A stretch of 7,256 nucleotides of DNA from positions 1 through 7,256 of the forward strand of contig DUEB01000008.1 of the NCBI GenBank assembly GCA_011176655.1. Direction: 5' to 3'. The notes beneath the pieces were generated by a model, which ran no database searches, was not told the origin of the DNA, and saw nothing but the letters and a program-made list of their open reading frames with translations. The DNA is from Dehalococcoidia bacterium. Its GTDB lineage: Bacteria > Chloroflexota > Dehalococcoidia > Dehalococcoidales > UBA5760. Below are positions 1 to 7,256 of this stretch, one piece after another; within the stretch, counting starts at the first letter, position 1, and every line of letters starts with the position of its first letter. The position numbers and the translations under genes were made by a program.

Positions 1-489
1 GGCACCGGGGCGGCCCCCAAGGTCATCCGGGATAACGTCGGCATCCCCATTGAACTGGCGCTGGCTGCGGTGGACAGCCGCCTAAGGCAGGAGGGCATTC
101 GCAACCTGGCTTCGGTGGTAGTCTCCGGAGGCATCAGAGGTAGCGGCGACATCGCCAAGGCAATCGCCCTGGGGGCTGATGCCGTTTATATCGGCACCGC
201 CGCCCTGGTAGCCCTGGGGTGCGCCCTGTGCCAGCAGTGCCATACCGGGAAATGCGCCTGGGGCATCTGCACCACCAACCTGAAATTGACCCGGAGGATT
301 AACCCCGACATCGGCAGCCGACGGCTGGCCAACCTGCTCCGTGCCTGGAGCCTGGAGCTCAAGGAGATTCTGGGCGGTATGGGCCTCAATGCCCTGGAGA
401 GTCTGCGCGGCAACCGCCTGCACCTGAGGGGCGTCGGGCTCAGCGACACCGAGCTTGACATCCTGGGAGTCAGAATGGCAGGTAGCTAA
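1..489 (+). CDS. Glutamate synthase FMN/Fe-S domain subunit (stand-alone GltB2 type), 5' end missing
   Basis: This is the last 162 codons of a gene that begins before the window; frame 1 is open from base 1. It matches the end of the synthase domain of glutamate synthase, where FMN and a 3Fe-4S cluster pass electrons for converting 2-oxoglutarate plus glutamine-derived ammonia to glutamate. Visible motifs, numbered from the first codon here: GTGAAP at 1-6 (glycine-rich flavin loop), VSGGIRGSGDIAKA at 41-54 with LGADAVYIGTAAL at 57-69 (FMN phosphate-binding end of the barrel), and cysteines C74, C80 and C85 in the C-x5-C-x4-C spacing of the 3Fe-4S ligands. C77 and C90 are additional cysteines. 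The protein ends shortly after the barrel with no GXGXG domain; that domain is the next gene, one base away. This fits the split glutamate synthase seen in archaea and some anaerobic bacteria. The reductase partner and the glutaminase domain are not in the window. Confidence 0.9.
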   Translation, partial: GTGAAPKVIRDNVGIPIELALAAVDSRLRQEGIRNLASVVVSGGIRGSGDIAKAIALGADAVYIGTAALVALGCALCQQCHTGKCAWGICTTNLKLTRRINPDIGSRRLANLLRAWSLELKEILGGMGLNALESLRGNRLHLRGVGLSDTELDILGVRMAGS

Positions 490-490
490 G

Positions 491-1264
491 ATGAATGAGA
501 ATATAGTTAAAACCAAGGATAATCCGGTAGCCACCATCGACGCCACGGGGGTCTACTACCGCGAGCTTAACGCCAGGCTGAGAGAGGCCGTGGCCAGAGG
601 CGTGCCTGAGATTAAGCTCGGTAACGTCTGCGGGCAGAGGTATATCGGCACCGACCTCAGGAAGCCGGTTAGCATCGAAATCTTCGGCACGCCGGGTAAC
701 GACCTGGGCGCCTTTATGGATGGGCCCCGGATTACGGTTCACGGCAACGCTCAGGACGGCTGCGGAAATACCATGAACGGCGGCGAGATAATCGTCCACG
801 GTCACGCCGGGGATATTATCGGTCTCTCCGCCCGGGGCGGTAAGATATTTGTCCGCGACGACGTCGGCTACCGGGCCGGCATTCACATGAAGGAGTATCA
901 GGACAAGAAACCGGCGCTGGTCATCGGGGGCACCGCCCAGGACTTCCTGGGTGAATATATGGCTGGGGGCACCCTGATTCTGCTCGGTCTTAACCTGAAA
1001 AACGGGGAGACGCACCAGGCCAACTTCATCGGCACCGGGATGCACGGCGGCGTTATCTACTTAAGGGGCGAGGTCCACGATTTCCAACTGGGGAAAGAGG
1101 TGGGCGTCGCTGAGCCGGAGGAAGAAGACTACCGGACTCTGCGCAGCCTTATCGGTGAGTTCGCCGCCTTATTCGGCTACGACGCCGAGGAGATACTGCG
1201 GCACAGGTTTACCAAGCTCTTCCCCCGCTGGCTGAGACCCTACGGCAGGCTCTACGCCTACTAA
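491..1264 (+). CDS. Glutamate synthase GXGXG (alpha subunit C-terminal) domain protein, stand-alone GltB3 type
   Basis: The 257-residue product is a free-standing version of the C-terminal domain of the large glutamate synthase subunit, related also to the FwdC/FmdC subunit of formylmethanofuran dehydrogenase. The glycine-rich repeats from about residue 66 to 133 (GTPGNDLGAFMDG, HGNAQDGCGNTMNGG, HGHAGDIIGLSARGG, RDDVGYRAGIHM) recur about every 19 residues and predict a right-handed beta-helix. In fused enzymes this domain is structural and helps position the glutaminase and synthase domains; it has no catalytic residues of its own. I chose the ATG one base after the upstream TAA. A TTG at 455 would add 12 residues and overlap the previous gene, and those residues do not look like the family. 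No strong Shine-Dalgarno precedes the ATG, so translation is probably coupled to the upstream gene. The fold and family are clear; the partner proteins are inferred from context. Confidence 0.9.
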   Translation: MNENIVKTKDNPVATIDATGVYYRELNARLREAVARGVPEIKLGNVCGQRYIGTDLRKPVSIEIFGTPGNDLGAFMDGPRITVHGNAQDGCGNTMNGGEIIVHGHAGDIIGLSARGGKIFVRDDVGYRAGIHMKEYQDKKPALVIGGTAQDFLGEYMAGGTLILLGLNLKNGETHQANFIGTGMHGGVIYLRGEVHDFQLGKEVGVAEPEEEDYRTLRSLIGEFAALFGYDAEEILRHRFTKLFPRWLRPYGRLYAY

Positions 1265-1308
1265 CACCAGGCCAAAAATTTATTATTATAAATAAAGAGA
1301 GGTAAAAC
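1265..1308 (+). promoter_or_regulatory. AT-rich leader before the regulator gene; possible weak promoter
   Basis: This 44-nt gap is markedly more AT-rich than its surroundings. It contains overlapping TATTAT hexamers (1281-1286 and 1284-1289) that resemble a -10 box. No convincing -35 element lies 16-18 bp upstream, and no GlnR-type half-site array is present. GAGAGG at 1297-1302 is a clear ribosome binding site 6 nt before the regulator ATG. The regulator may be transcribed through from the glutamate synthase genes, from a weak promoter here, or both. Confidence 0.35.
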
Positions 1309-1980
1309 ATGTTCCGCCTGGCTATAGTTACCGAGGACAGGGGAGAGGTAAAGAAGCTTCACTCCGAGCTTTTGAAGCGGGGCTTTAGCTGCTCGGTTAC
1401 GGCTGCCGGGGAAAAACCGTTCGCCGCCAAAAGCTACAACCCGGACCTGGTGCTCCTGGCTACCGACGGACGGCCCGCCAGCCCCGAGATGAAGGCTCTG
1501 GCACAAAGAATCAAGCAGGAAAGAGGGCTGCCGGTTATCGCCCTCATCTCCAGGAGAGCCCTCAGCAGTCTCGACGGTGATTTCAGCCTAGACGACTTTG
1601 TCATCGAGCCCTGGGAAACGGACGAGGTGGTGGCCCGCATAAAGCGCACCCTGCATCTGGATAGCCGCACCGCTGGCAGCGATTTGATTAAGTGCGGCGA
1701 CCTGGTAATCAACCTGGCCAAGTGCGAGGTATCCCTCGATAACCGGGCAGTCTCCCTGACCTTCAAGGAGTATGAGCTACTCCGGTTTCTGGCCGGAAAC
1801 CGCGGCAAGGTATTCACCCGCAACGCCCTGCTCGACCGGGTGTGGGGCTATGACTACTACGGCGGCGACCGGACGGTAGACGTGCACATCAGGAGACTGA
1901 GGAGCAAGATTGAGGACTCAAGCCACACCTTTATCGAAACGGTGCGCAACATAGGCTACCGCTTCCGGGACAATTCATAG
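1309..1980 (+). CDS. Atypical OmpR/PhoB-family response regulator, GlnR-like orphan
   Basis: The 223-residue protein has a receiver-like domain (about 1-116) and a winged-helix DNA-binding domain (about 125-220). The DNA-binding half is standard: LTFKEYELLRFL at 150-161, KVFTRNALLDRVWG at 167-180, and the recognition helix RTVDVHIRRLRSKI at 188-201, ending in the wing GYRF. The receiver half keeps the fold and the acidic pair E9-D10 but has lost the phosphorylation site. The expected Asp after DLVLL is Ala51, the expected Thr/Ser at the end of the PVIAL strand is Ile80, and the invariant Lys of the K-P-F motif is Glu100 (IEPW). It should therefore not be phosphorylated in the usual way. No histidine kinase gene is nearby. 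Its position between glutamate synthase and amt resembles actinobacterial GlnR in family and context, so I infer control of nitrogen genes, most directly through the half-site array 45-82 nt downstream of its stop. Orthology to GlnR is not proven. Confidence 0.85.
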   Translation: MFRLAIVTEDRGEVKKLHSELLKRGFSCSVTAAGEKPFAAKSYNPDLVLLATDGRPASPEMKALAQRIKQERGLPVIALISRRALSSLDGDFSLDDFVIEPWETDEVVARIKRTLHLDSRTAGSDLIKCGDLVINLAKCEVSLDNRAVSLTFKEYELLRFLAGNRGKVFTRNALLDRVWGYDYYGGDRTVDVHIRRLRSKIEDSSHTFIETVRNIGYRFRDNS

Positions 1981-2024
1981 TCAATTCACAGCATAACACA
2001 TCATCGCCCTTATATCCCCCACCC

Positions 2025-2062
2025 GTAACCTAAATTTAACCTCCCTGTAATCTGTTGGAAAC
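2025..2062 (+). promoter_or_regulatory. GlnR-type operator: four half-sites at 11-bp spacing upstream of amt
   Basis: Half-sites are GTAAC (2025-2029), TTAAC (2036-2040), GTAAT (2047-2051) and GAAAC (2058-2062), each separated by exactly 6 nt. The actinobacterial GlnR box is commonly given as gTnAC-n6-GaAAC repeated in tandem. Here the first and fourth half-sites match fully, the third matches 4 of 5 and the second 3 of 5. Direct repeats at 11 bp are the form expected for OmpR/PhoB-family dimers binding head to tail, and the neighbouring gene encodes such a protein. The array ends 10 bp before a -10-like hexamer, the same geometry as PhoB-activated promoters, so activation of amt-glnB-glnA is the likely outcome. 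The pattern is read directly from the sequence; the binding protein is inferred. Confidence 0.7.
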
Positions 2063-2072
2063 ATCCCACTGT

Positions 2073-2078
2073 TATTCT
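2073..2078 (+). promoter_or_regulatory. Candidate -10 box of the amt promoter
   Basis: TATTCT matches 4 of 6 positions of TATAAT. The hexamer 17 bp upstream (ATCTGT, 2050-2055) is a poor -35 and lies within the operator array, as expected for an activator-dependent promoter. Transcription would start near 2085, giving a short leader that carries AGGAGG at 2087-2092. Confidence 0.35.
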
Positions 2079-2101
2079 TAAGCTGCAGGAGGATAATTGC
2101 C

Positions 2102-3872
<1,771 letters not shown>

Positions 3873-3898
3873 AACAAAGACTAAAAAGGAGGCTTAAA

Positions 3899-5242
3899 GT
3901 GGCTAGCAAATCCAGAGAGGAAAGCAAGGAATACGTCCTGAAGACGGCAAAGGAGCACGATGTAAAATTCATCTGGCTGTGGTTCACCGATATCCTGGGC
4001 ATGCTCAAGAGCTTTGCCATAACCGTGGAGGAACTGGAAGGGGCTCTTGAGGACGGAATGGGCTTTGATGGGTCTTCTATTGAGGGTTTTGCCCGCATCG
4101 ATGAGAGCGATATGGTAGCCCTACCCGACCCGGATACCTTTCAGCTGGTCCCCTGGAGACCCCGGGAACACCACGCCGTAGCGCGCATGTTTTGTGATGT
4201 CCTGAAGCCCGGCGGTGAGCCCTTTGAAGGCGACCCCAGGTATGTCCTGAAGAAAAACCTGAAGCGGGCGGCGGACATGGGCTATACCTTCTACGTGGGA
4301 CCCGAGCTGGAGTACTTCTACTTTAAAGACTCAACAGGGACGGAAACGCTGGATTCCGGCGGCTACTTCGATATGACCACAATGGATGCGGCTACCGACC
4401 TGAGGCGTGAAACGGTTCTCACCCTTGAGGAGATGGGTATCGGTGTTGAGTATTCCCATCACGAGGTTGCCCCCAGTCAGCACGAGATAGATATGCGCTA
4501 CACCGATGCCCTGACTATGGCCGATAACGTGATGACCTACCGCCTGGTAGCGAAGCAAATCGCCCTAGCGCACGGGGTCTATGCCACCTTCATGCCCAAG
4601 CCGGTCTTCGGCATCAACGGCAGCGGGATGCATGTCCACCAGTCGCTCTTCAAAGGGAGGAAGAACGCCTTCTTTGACCCCAAGGATAGCTATCACCTCT
4701 CGCAGACGGCCCGGAACTACATCGCCGGCCTGCTGAAGCACGCCCCGGCGCTTACCTCGGTCACCAACCAGTGGGTAAATTCCTATAAGCGGCTGGTGCC
4801 CGGTTACGAAGCACCGGTATACCTATCCTGGGCGCGACGCAACCGCTCCGACCTCATCCGGGTCCCCGAATACAAGCCGGGTAAAGAAAACGCCACCCGG
4901 GTCGAATTCCGCTCCCCCGACCCCGCCTGCAACCCCTACCTCGCCTTCAGCGTCATGCTGGCGGCTGGGCTGGATGGCATCGAAAATGGCTATCAAGCCC
5001 CCGAGCCCATCGAAGAGAATGTCTATGAGATGAGCGAAGCGGAGCGGCAGAAGCGCGGCATAGACACCCTGCCCCCCGACCTGCTGGAAGCAATTCAACT
5101 GACCGAGAAGAGCGAGATGGTGCGTAAAGCCCTGGGCGACCACGTCTTCCAGGCCTTCATCACCAACAAGAAGATTGAGTGGAACCAGTACCGGACTCAG
5201 GTAACCGAATATGAGCTCAAGAAGTATCTGCCTGTCCTGTAG
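3899..5242 (+). CDS. glnA: Glutamine synthetase, type I-alpha
   Basis: The 447-residue enzyme makes glutamine from glutamate, ammonium and ATP in the cytosol, as a dodecamer in this family. Signatures: the beta-grasp FDGSSIEGFARIDESDM (56-72), GPELEYFYF (134-142) with a metal-binding Glu, HHEVAPSQHE (187-196), the ATP-binding KPVFGINGSGMHVHQS (234-249), the flap glutamate E304 in VPGYEAP, and the substrate/phosphate residues R298, R316, R321, E336 and R338. The length and NVYEMSEAERQKRGI near the C-terminus resemble the alpha subtype (Bacillus, Thermotoga), where the Tyr is not an adenylylation target. R66 corresponds to B. subtilis Arg62, which is needed for glutamine feedback inhibition, so product inhibition is the likely activity control. 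The start is GTG, 6 nt after AGGAGG (3887-3892). It follows glnB by 26 nt with no terminator visible between, so it probably shares the amt transcript. Confidence 0.97.
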   Translation: MASKSREESKEYVLKTAKEHDVKFIWLWFTDILGMLKSFAITVEELEGALEDGMGFDGSSIEGFARIDESDMVALPDPDTFQLVPWRPREHHAVARMFCDVLKPGGEPFEGDPRYVLKKNLKRAADMGYTFYVGPELEYFYFKDSTGTETLDSGGYFDMTTMDAATDLRRETVLTLEEMGIGVEYSHHEVAPSQHEIDMRYTDALTMADNVMTYRLVAKQIALAHGVYATFMPKPVFGINGSGMHVHQSLFKGRKNAFFDPKDSYHLSQTARNYIAGLLKHAPALTSVTNQWVNSYKRLVPGYEAPVYLSWARRNRSDLIRVPEYKPGKENATRVEFRSPDPACNPYLAFSVMLAAGLDGIENGYQAPEPIEENVYEMSEAERQKRGIDTLPPDLLEAIQLTEKSEMVRKALGDHVFQAFITNKKIEWNQYRTQVTEYELKKYLPVL

Positions 5243-5303
5243 CACTCTGGCCGGGCCCGGCTAAGGCTGATACCATAAAGATAGCCTGATAAGGAGTGCC
5301 AGC

Positions 5304-7031
5304 TTGCGTCGCCTTCGTCTTGGCATGGCTCAGATTAATACCACCGTGGGTGATTTCCAGGGTAACACCCAAAAAATCCTGGAAGCCATTGCCCACGGTA
5401 GGTCGCTCGGCGTTGACCTTCTCGCCTTCCCCGAGCTGGCCGTATGCGGCTATCCCCCGGAAGACCTCCTCCTGAAACCGCAATTCATTAAAGAAAACCT
5501 GAGAGCCATCAAAAAGATGGAGAAGCACACCTCCGGTCTAACCATAATCGTCGGCTTTGTTGACGCGCAAGGCGATATCTATAACGCCGCCGCCGTCATC
5601 CACGACGGAAAGCTGGCCGGCATCTACCACAAGATATACCTGCCCAACTACGGGGTCTTCGATGAAAACCGCTACTTTCAGGCCGGCCAGGACTGCCCGG
5701 TCTATACCGTCGCCGGTGTCGGCGTGGGCGTCAATATCTGCGAGGACATCTGGTACAAGGCGGGGCCGGCTACCATCCAGGCCTACTCCGGGGCTGAGAT
5801 AATCGTCAACATCAGCGCCTCGCCCTATCACTTCGGCAGGCTGAAATTCCGGGAGAGGATGCTCGCTACCCGCGCCGCCGACAACGTGGTTATCGTCGCC
5901 TACAACAATCTGGTCGGGGGGCAGGACGAGCTGGTCTTCGACGGTGGGAGCATGGTACTCGACGAACAGGGACAACTGATAACCAAGGGCAAACAGTTCG
6001 AAGAAGACCTGATAGTGGCCGACCTCGATGTGGAAGCGGTCTTCCGGACACGGCTCCGCGACCCCAGATGGCGTAAAGAGGCATTCCAGCTCGAGCAGCA
6101 GAGGCAGGTCGTCAAGGTGGCGCTATCCGAAGCGCCGCTAGCGGCCCCAAAACCGGAACTACCGAAAGCGCAAGCTCAGTCCCTTGACCCGGCGGAAGAG
6201 GTCTACCGGGCGCTGGTGCTGGGCACCGGCGACTACGTGCTCAAGAACGGCCTGGCGAAGGTGGTCATCGGCCTCTCCGGGGGGATTGACTCCAGCCTGG
6301 TAGCCGACATTGCCGTGGCCGCCTTGGGAGCAGATAACGTGGTCGGGGTGGCCATGCCTTCGGCATACTCCTCTCCGTCCAGCTTAAGAGACGCCCAAAT
6401 CCTGGCCCGGAACCTGGGCATAAGACTGCTCAGCATCCCTATCGACAGGATTTTTCAGGCTTATCTCAAGACGCTGGCCGAACCCCTCAAGGGAACGGAG
6501 CCCGACGTAACCGAGGAGAACATCCAGGCGCGCATCCGGGGCAACCTGCTCATGGCCCTGTCAAACAAGTTCGGCTGGCTGGTGCTCACCACCGGTAACA
6601 AGAGCGAGATGGCCACCGGCTACACCACGCTCTACGGGGACATGGCTGGCGGCTTCGCGGTGATAAAAGATGTGCCCAAGACCATGGTCTACGAACTCGC
6701 CAGATACCGAAACTCGCTACCCGACTCGCCAATACCTCCGGCCATCATAGAGAAAGCGCCCTCAGCCGAACTACGGCCGGGACAGAAGGATAGCGACAGC
6801 TTGCCCCCCTACGACCTCCTCGACCCCGTCCTGACCGCCTATGTCGAGGAGGATAAAAGCACCGAGCAGATTATTGCCCTGGGCGCCGACGAAGCCCTGG
6901 TGAGACGGGCAGCCCATCTGGTGGACAACAGCGAATACAAACGCCGTCAGGCACCTCCTGGCGTCAAAATAACCCCCAGGGCCTTCGGCCGGGACAGGAG
7001 ACTGCCCATCACCAATCGCTTCCGGGGCTAG
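5304..7031 (+). CDS. nadE: Glutamine-dependent NAD+ synthetase
   Basis: The 575-residue two-domain enzyme catalyses the last step of NAD+ synthesis, amidating nicotinate adenine dinucleotide with ammonia released from glutamine. The N-terminal nitrilase-like glutaminase (about 1-270) has the full triad: E44 in FPELAVCGYPPEDLL, K110 in IYHKIYLPNYGVFDE and C146 in VNICEDIW. A Pro/Ala/Gln-rich linker (about 275-296) leads to the synthetase domain, with the pyrophosphate-binding SGGIDSS at 325-331, TTGNKSEMATGY, and the conserved end RRQAPPGVKITPRAFGRDRR. The start is TTG, supported by AAGGAG (5291-5296) 7 nt upstream; the ATG at 5325 would cut off the first beta-strand (RLRLGMAQIN). It lies 61 nt after glnA, whose product glutamine it consumes. 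No promoter or GlnR-type site is evident in that gap, so read-through from the amt operon is plausible. The length is normal for the glutamine-dependent form. Confidence 0.97.
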   Translation: MRRLRLGMAQINTTVGDFQGNTQKILEAIAHGRSLGVDLLAFPELAVCGYPPEDLLLKPQFIKENLRAIKKMEKHTSGLTIIVGFVDAQGDIYNAAAVIHDGKLAGIYHKIYLPNYGVFDENRYFQAGQDCPVYTVAGVGVGVNICEDIWYKAGPATIQAYSGAEIIVNISASPYHFGRLKFRERMLATRAADNVVIVAYNNLVGGQDELVFDGGSMVLDEQGQLITKGKQFEEDLIVADLDVEAVFRTRLRDPRWRKEAFQLEQQRQVVKVALSEAPLAAPKPELPKAQAQSLDPAEEVYRALVLGTGDYVLKNGLAKVVIGLSGGIDSSLVADIAVAALGADNVVGVAMPSAYSSPSSLRDAQILARNLGIRLLSIPIDRIFQAYLKTLAEPLKGTEPDVTEENIQARIRGNLLMALSNKFGWLVLTTGNKSEMATGYTTLYGDMAGGFAVIKDVPKTMVYELARYRNSLPDSPIPPAIIEKAPSAELRPGQKDSDSLPPYDLLDPVLTAYVEEDKSTEQIIALGADEALVRRAAHLVDNSEYKRRQAPPGVKITPRAFGRDRRLPITNRFRG

Positions 7032-7205
7032 CCGGAACGAGACCGGCAGCAAGCGTATATTTCAGCCACCGGAAGCTATTTGACCAAGCTAAATGTTCCC
7101 CAATCAATCACTTATTGACAAAAAAGACCCGTCAGACTAGGATAGCTTATAGACCTGTTATAAAAACTCCCCGCAGAATATGGATCAGAAAGGAGATATG
7201 GAGAT
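7032..7205. other. Intergenic region between nadE and the LarA-like gene
   Basis: No gene was found in this 174-nt stretch. Just after the nadE stop is a small inverted repeat (GCCGG at 7031-7035, CCGGC at 7043-7047) without a T-tract, so no good intrinsic terminator is visible. Further on lie the promoter at 7115-7143, a short inverted repeat TTATA/TATAA (7147-7151 and 7159-7163) near its predicted start point, and the ribosome binding site of the next gene. No GlnR-type array is present. Confidence 0.5.
7115..7143 (+). promoter_or_regulatory. Sigma-70-type promoter for the LarA-like gene
   Basis: A perfect TTGACA (-35, 7115-7120) is followed after exactly 17 bp by TAGGAT (-10, 7138-7143, 4 of 6 matches to TATAAT). 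The local sequence is AT-rich compared with the flanking genes. The predicted start near 7150 leaves a leader of about 55 nt before the ATG at 7206. This suggests a new transcription unit begins here, separate from the nitrogen operon. Confidence 0.6.
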
Positions 7206-7207
7206 AT
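7192..7207 (+). repeat. Tandem 8-bp repeat GGAGATAT x2 across the start region
   Basis: GGAGATAT occurs twice without a gap (7192-7199 and 7200-7207), each copy followed by G, so each contains a GGAG and creates an ATG. The first ATG (7198) lies only 2 nt from AAAGGAG (7189-7195) and opens another frame. The second (7206) is 10 nt from AAAGGAG and opens the LarA-like frame. Confidence 0.85.
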
Positions 7208-7256
7208 GGGCACCTTCAGAATACCCTATGGTAACAGCACTATTCTGGCTGAGCTA
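7206..7256 (+). CDS. Probable LarA-family (DUF2088, lactate racemase-like) protein, 3' end outside the window
   Basis: Only 17 codons are visible, beginning MGTFRIPYGNSTILAEL. The short strand followed by PYG-x-S/T and a second strand is typical of the start of LarA-type proteins, where LPYGK..L..E.P is common. LarA uses a nickel-pincer cofactor to interconvert lactate enantiomers, but many family members act on other 2-hydroxyacids or are uncharacterised, so no substrate can be assigned. The ATG at 7206 is chosen because only this frame gives the family motif and because AAAGGAG (7189-7195) is 10 nt upstream. It has its own promoter-like element and appears unrelated to the nitrogen genes. 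The call rests on a very short segment. Confidence 0.5.
   Translation, partial: MGTFRIPYGNSTILAEL

Noticed and set aside
455..490. Upstream TTG extension of the GXGXG-domain gene by 12 codons
   Set aside because: It overlaps the end of the preceding gene, has no ribosome binding site of note, and the added residues are unlike the family. The ATG at 491 fits the stop-G-ATG junction.
5250..5261. GCCGGGCCCGGC palindrome after glnA as a terminator
   Set aside because: The stem can be only about 4 bp with a 4-nt loop and no T-tract follows, so it does not look like an intrinsic terminator.
7031..7047. GCCGG-n7-CCGGC hairpin after nadE as a terminator
   Set aside because: The 5-bp stem has no run of T after it; at best a weak or factor-dependent signal.

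Overview
The window is a bacterial nitrogen-assimilation cluster, all on the + strand. In order it holds: the 3' end of a stand-alone glutamate synthase FMN/Fe-S subunit, a stand-alone glutamate synthase GXGXG subunit, an atypical OmpR-type regulator, an Amt ammonium channel, a P-II protein, a type I-alpha glutamine synthetase, a glutamine-dependent NAD+ synthetase, and the first 17 codons of a probable LarA-family (DUF2088) gene. Strong Shine-Dalgarno sites, TTGACA-type promoter elements and an OmpR-family regulator point to Bacteria. The separate glutamate synthase domains, GC-rich codons with frequent ATA, AGG and AGA, and my unchecked memory of a similar glt/amt/glnB/glnA/nadE neighbourhood in Dehalococcoides-like organisms suggest a Chloroflexota (Dehalococcoidia-type) genome. 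That placement is an inference.

Layout: positions 1-1264 carry the two glutamate synthase subunits, joined by a stop-G-ATG junction. After a 44-nt AT-rich gap comes the regulator (1309-1980). A 121-nt intergenic region (1981-2101) holds the most notable non-coding element: four half-sites at exact 11-bp spacing (GTAAC, TTAAC, GTAAT, GAAAC), followed 10 bp later by a -10-like hexamer. This matches the architecture of GlnR boxes known from actinobacteria. Then amt, glnB and glnA follow with gaps of 1 and 26 nt, and nadE after 61 nt. A 174-nt region (7032-7205) holds a good sigma-70-type promoter for the LarA-like gene.

How the genes work together: Amt brings in ammonium and is gated by the P-II trimer. 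GlnA converts glutamate and ammonium to glutamine, the glutamate synthase subunits regenerate glutamate from glutamine and 2-oxoglutarate, and NadE spends glutamine as the amide donor for NAD+. The regulator between the two blocks lacks the phosphoacceptor Asp, the Thr/Ser and the Lys of a working receiver domain. Together with the adjacent operator array this suggests a phosphorylation-independent, GlnR-like nitrogen switch. That circuit is the main candidate for something little described in this lineage.
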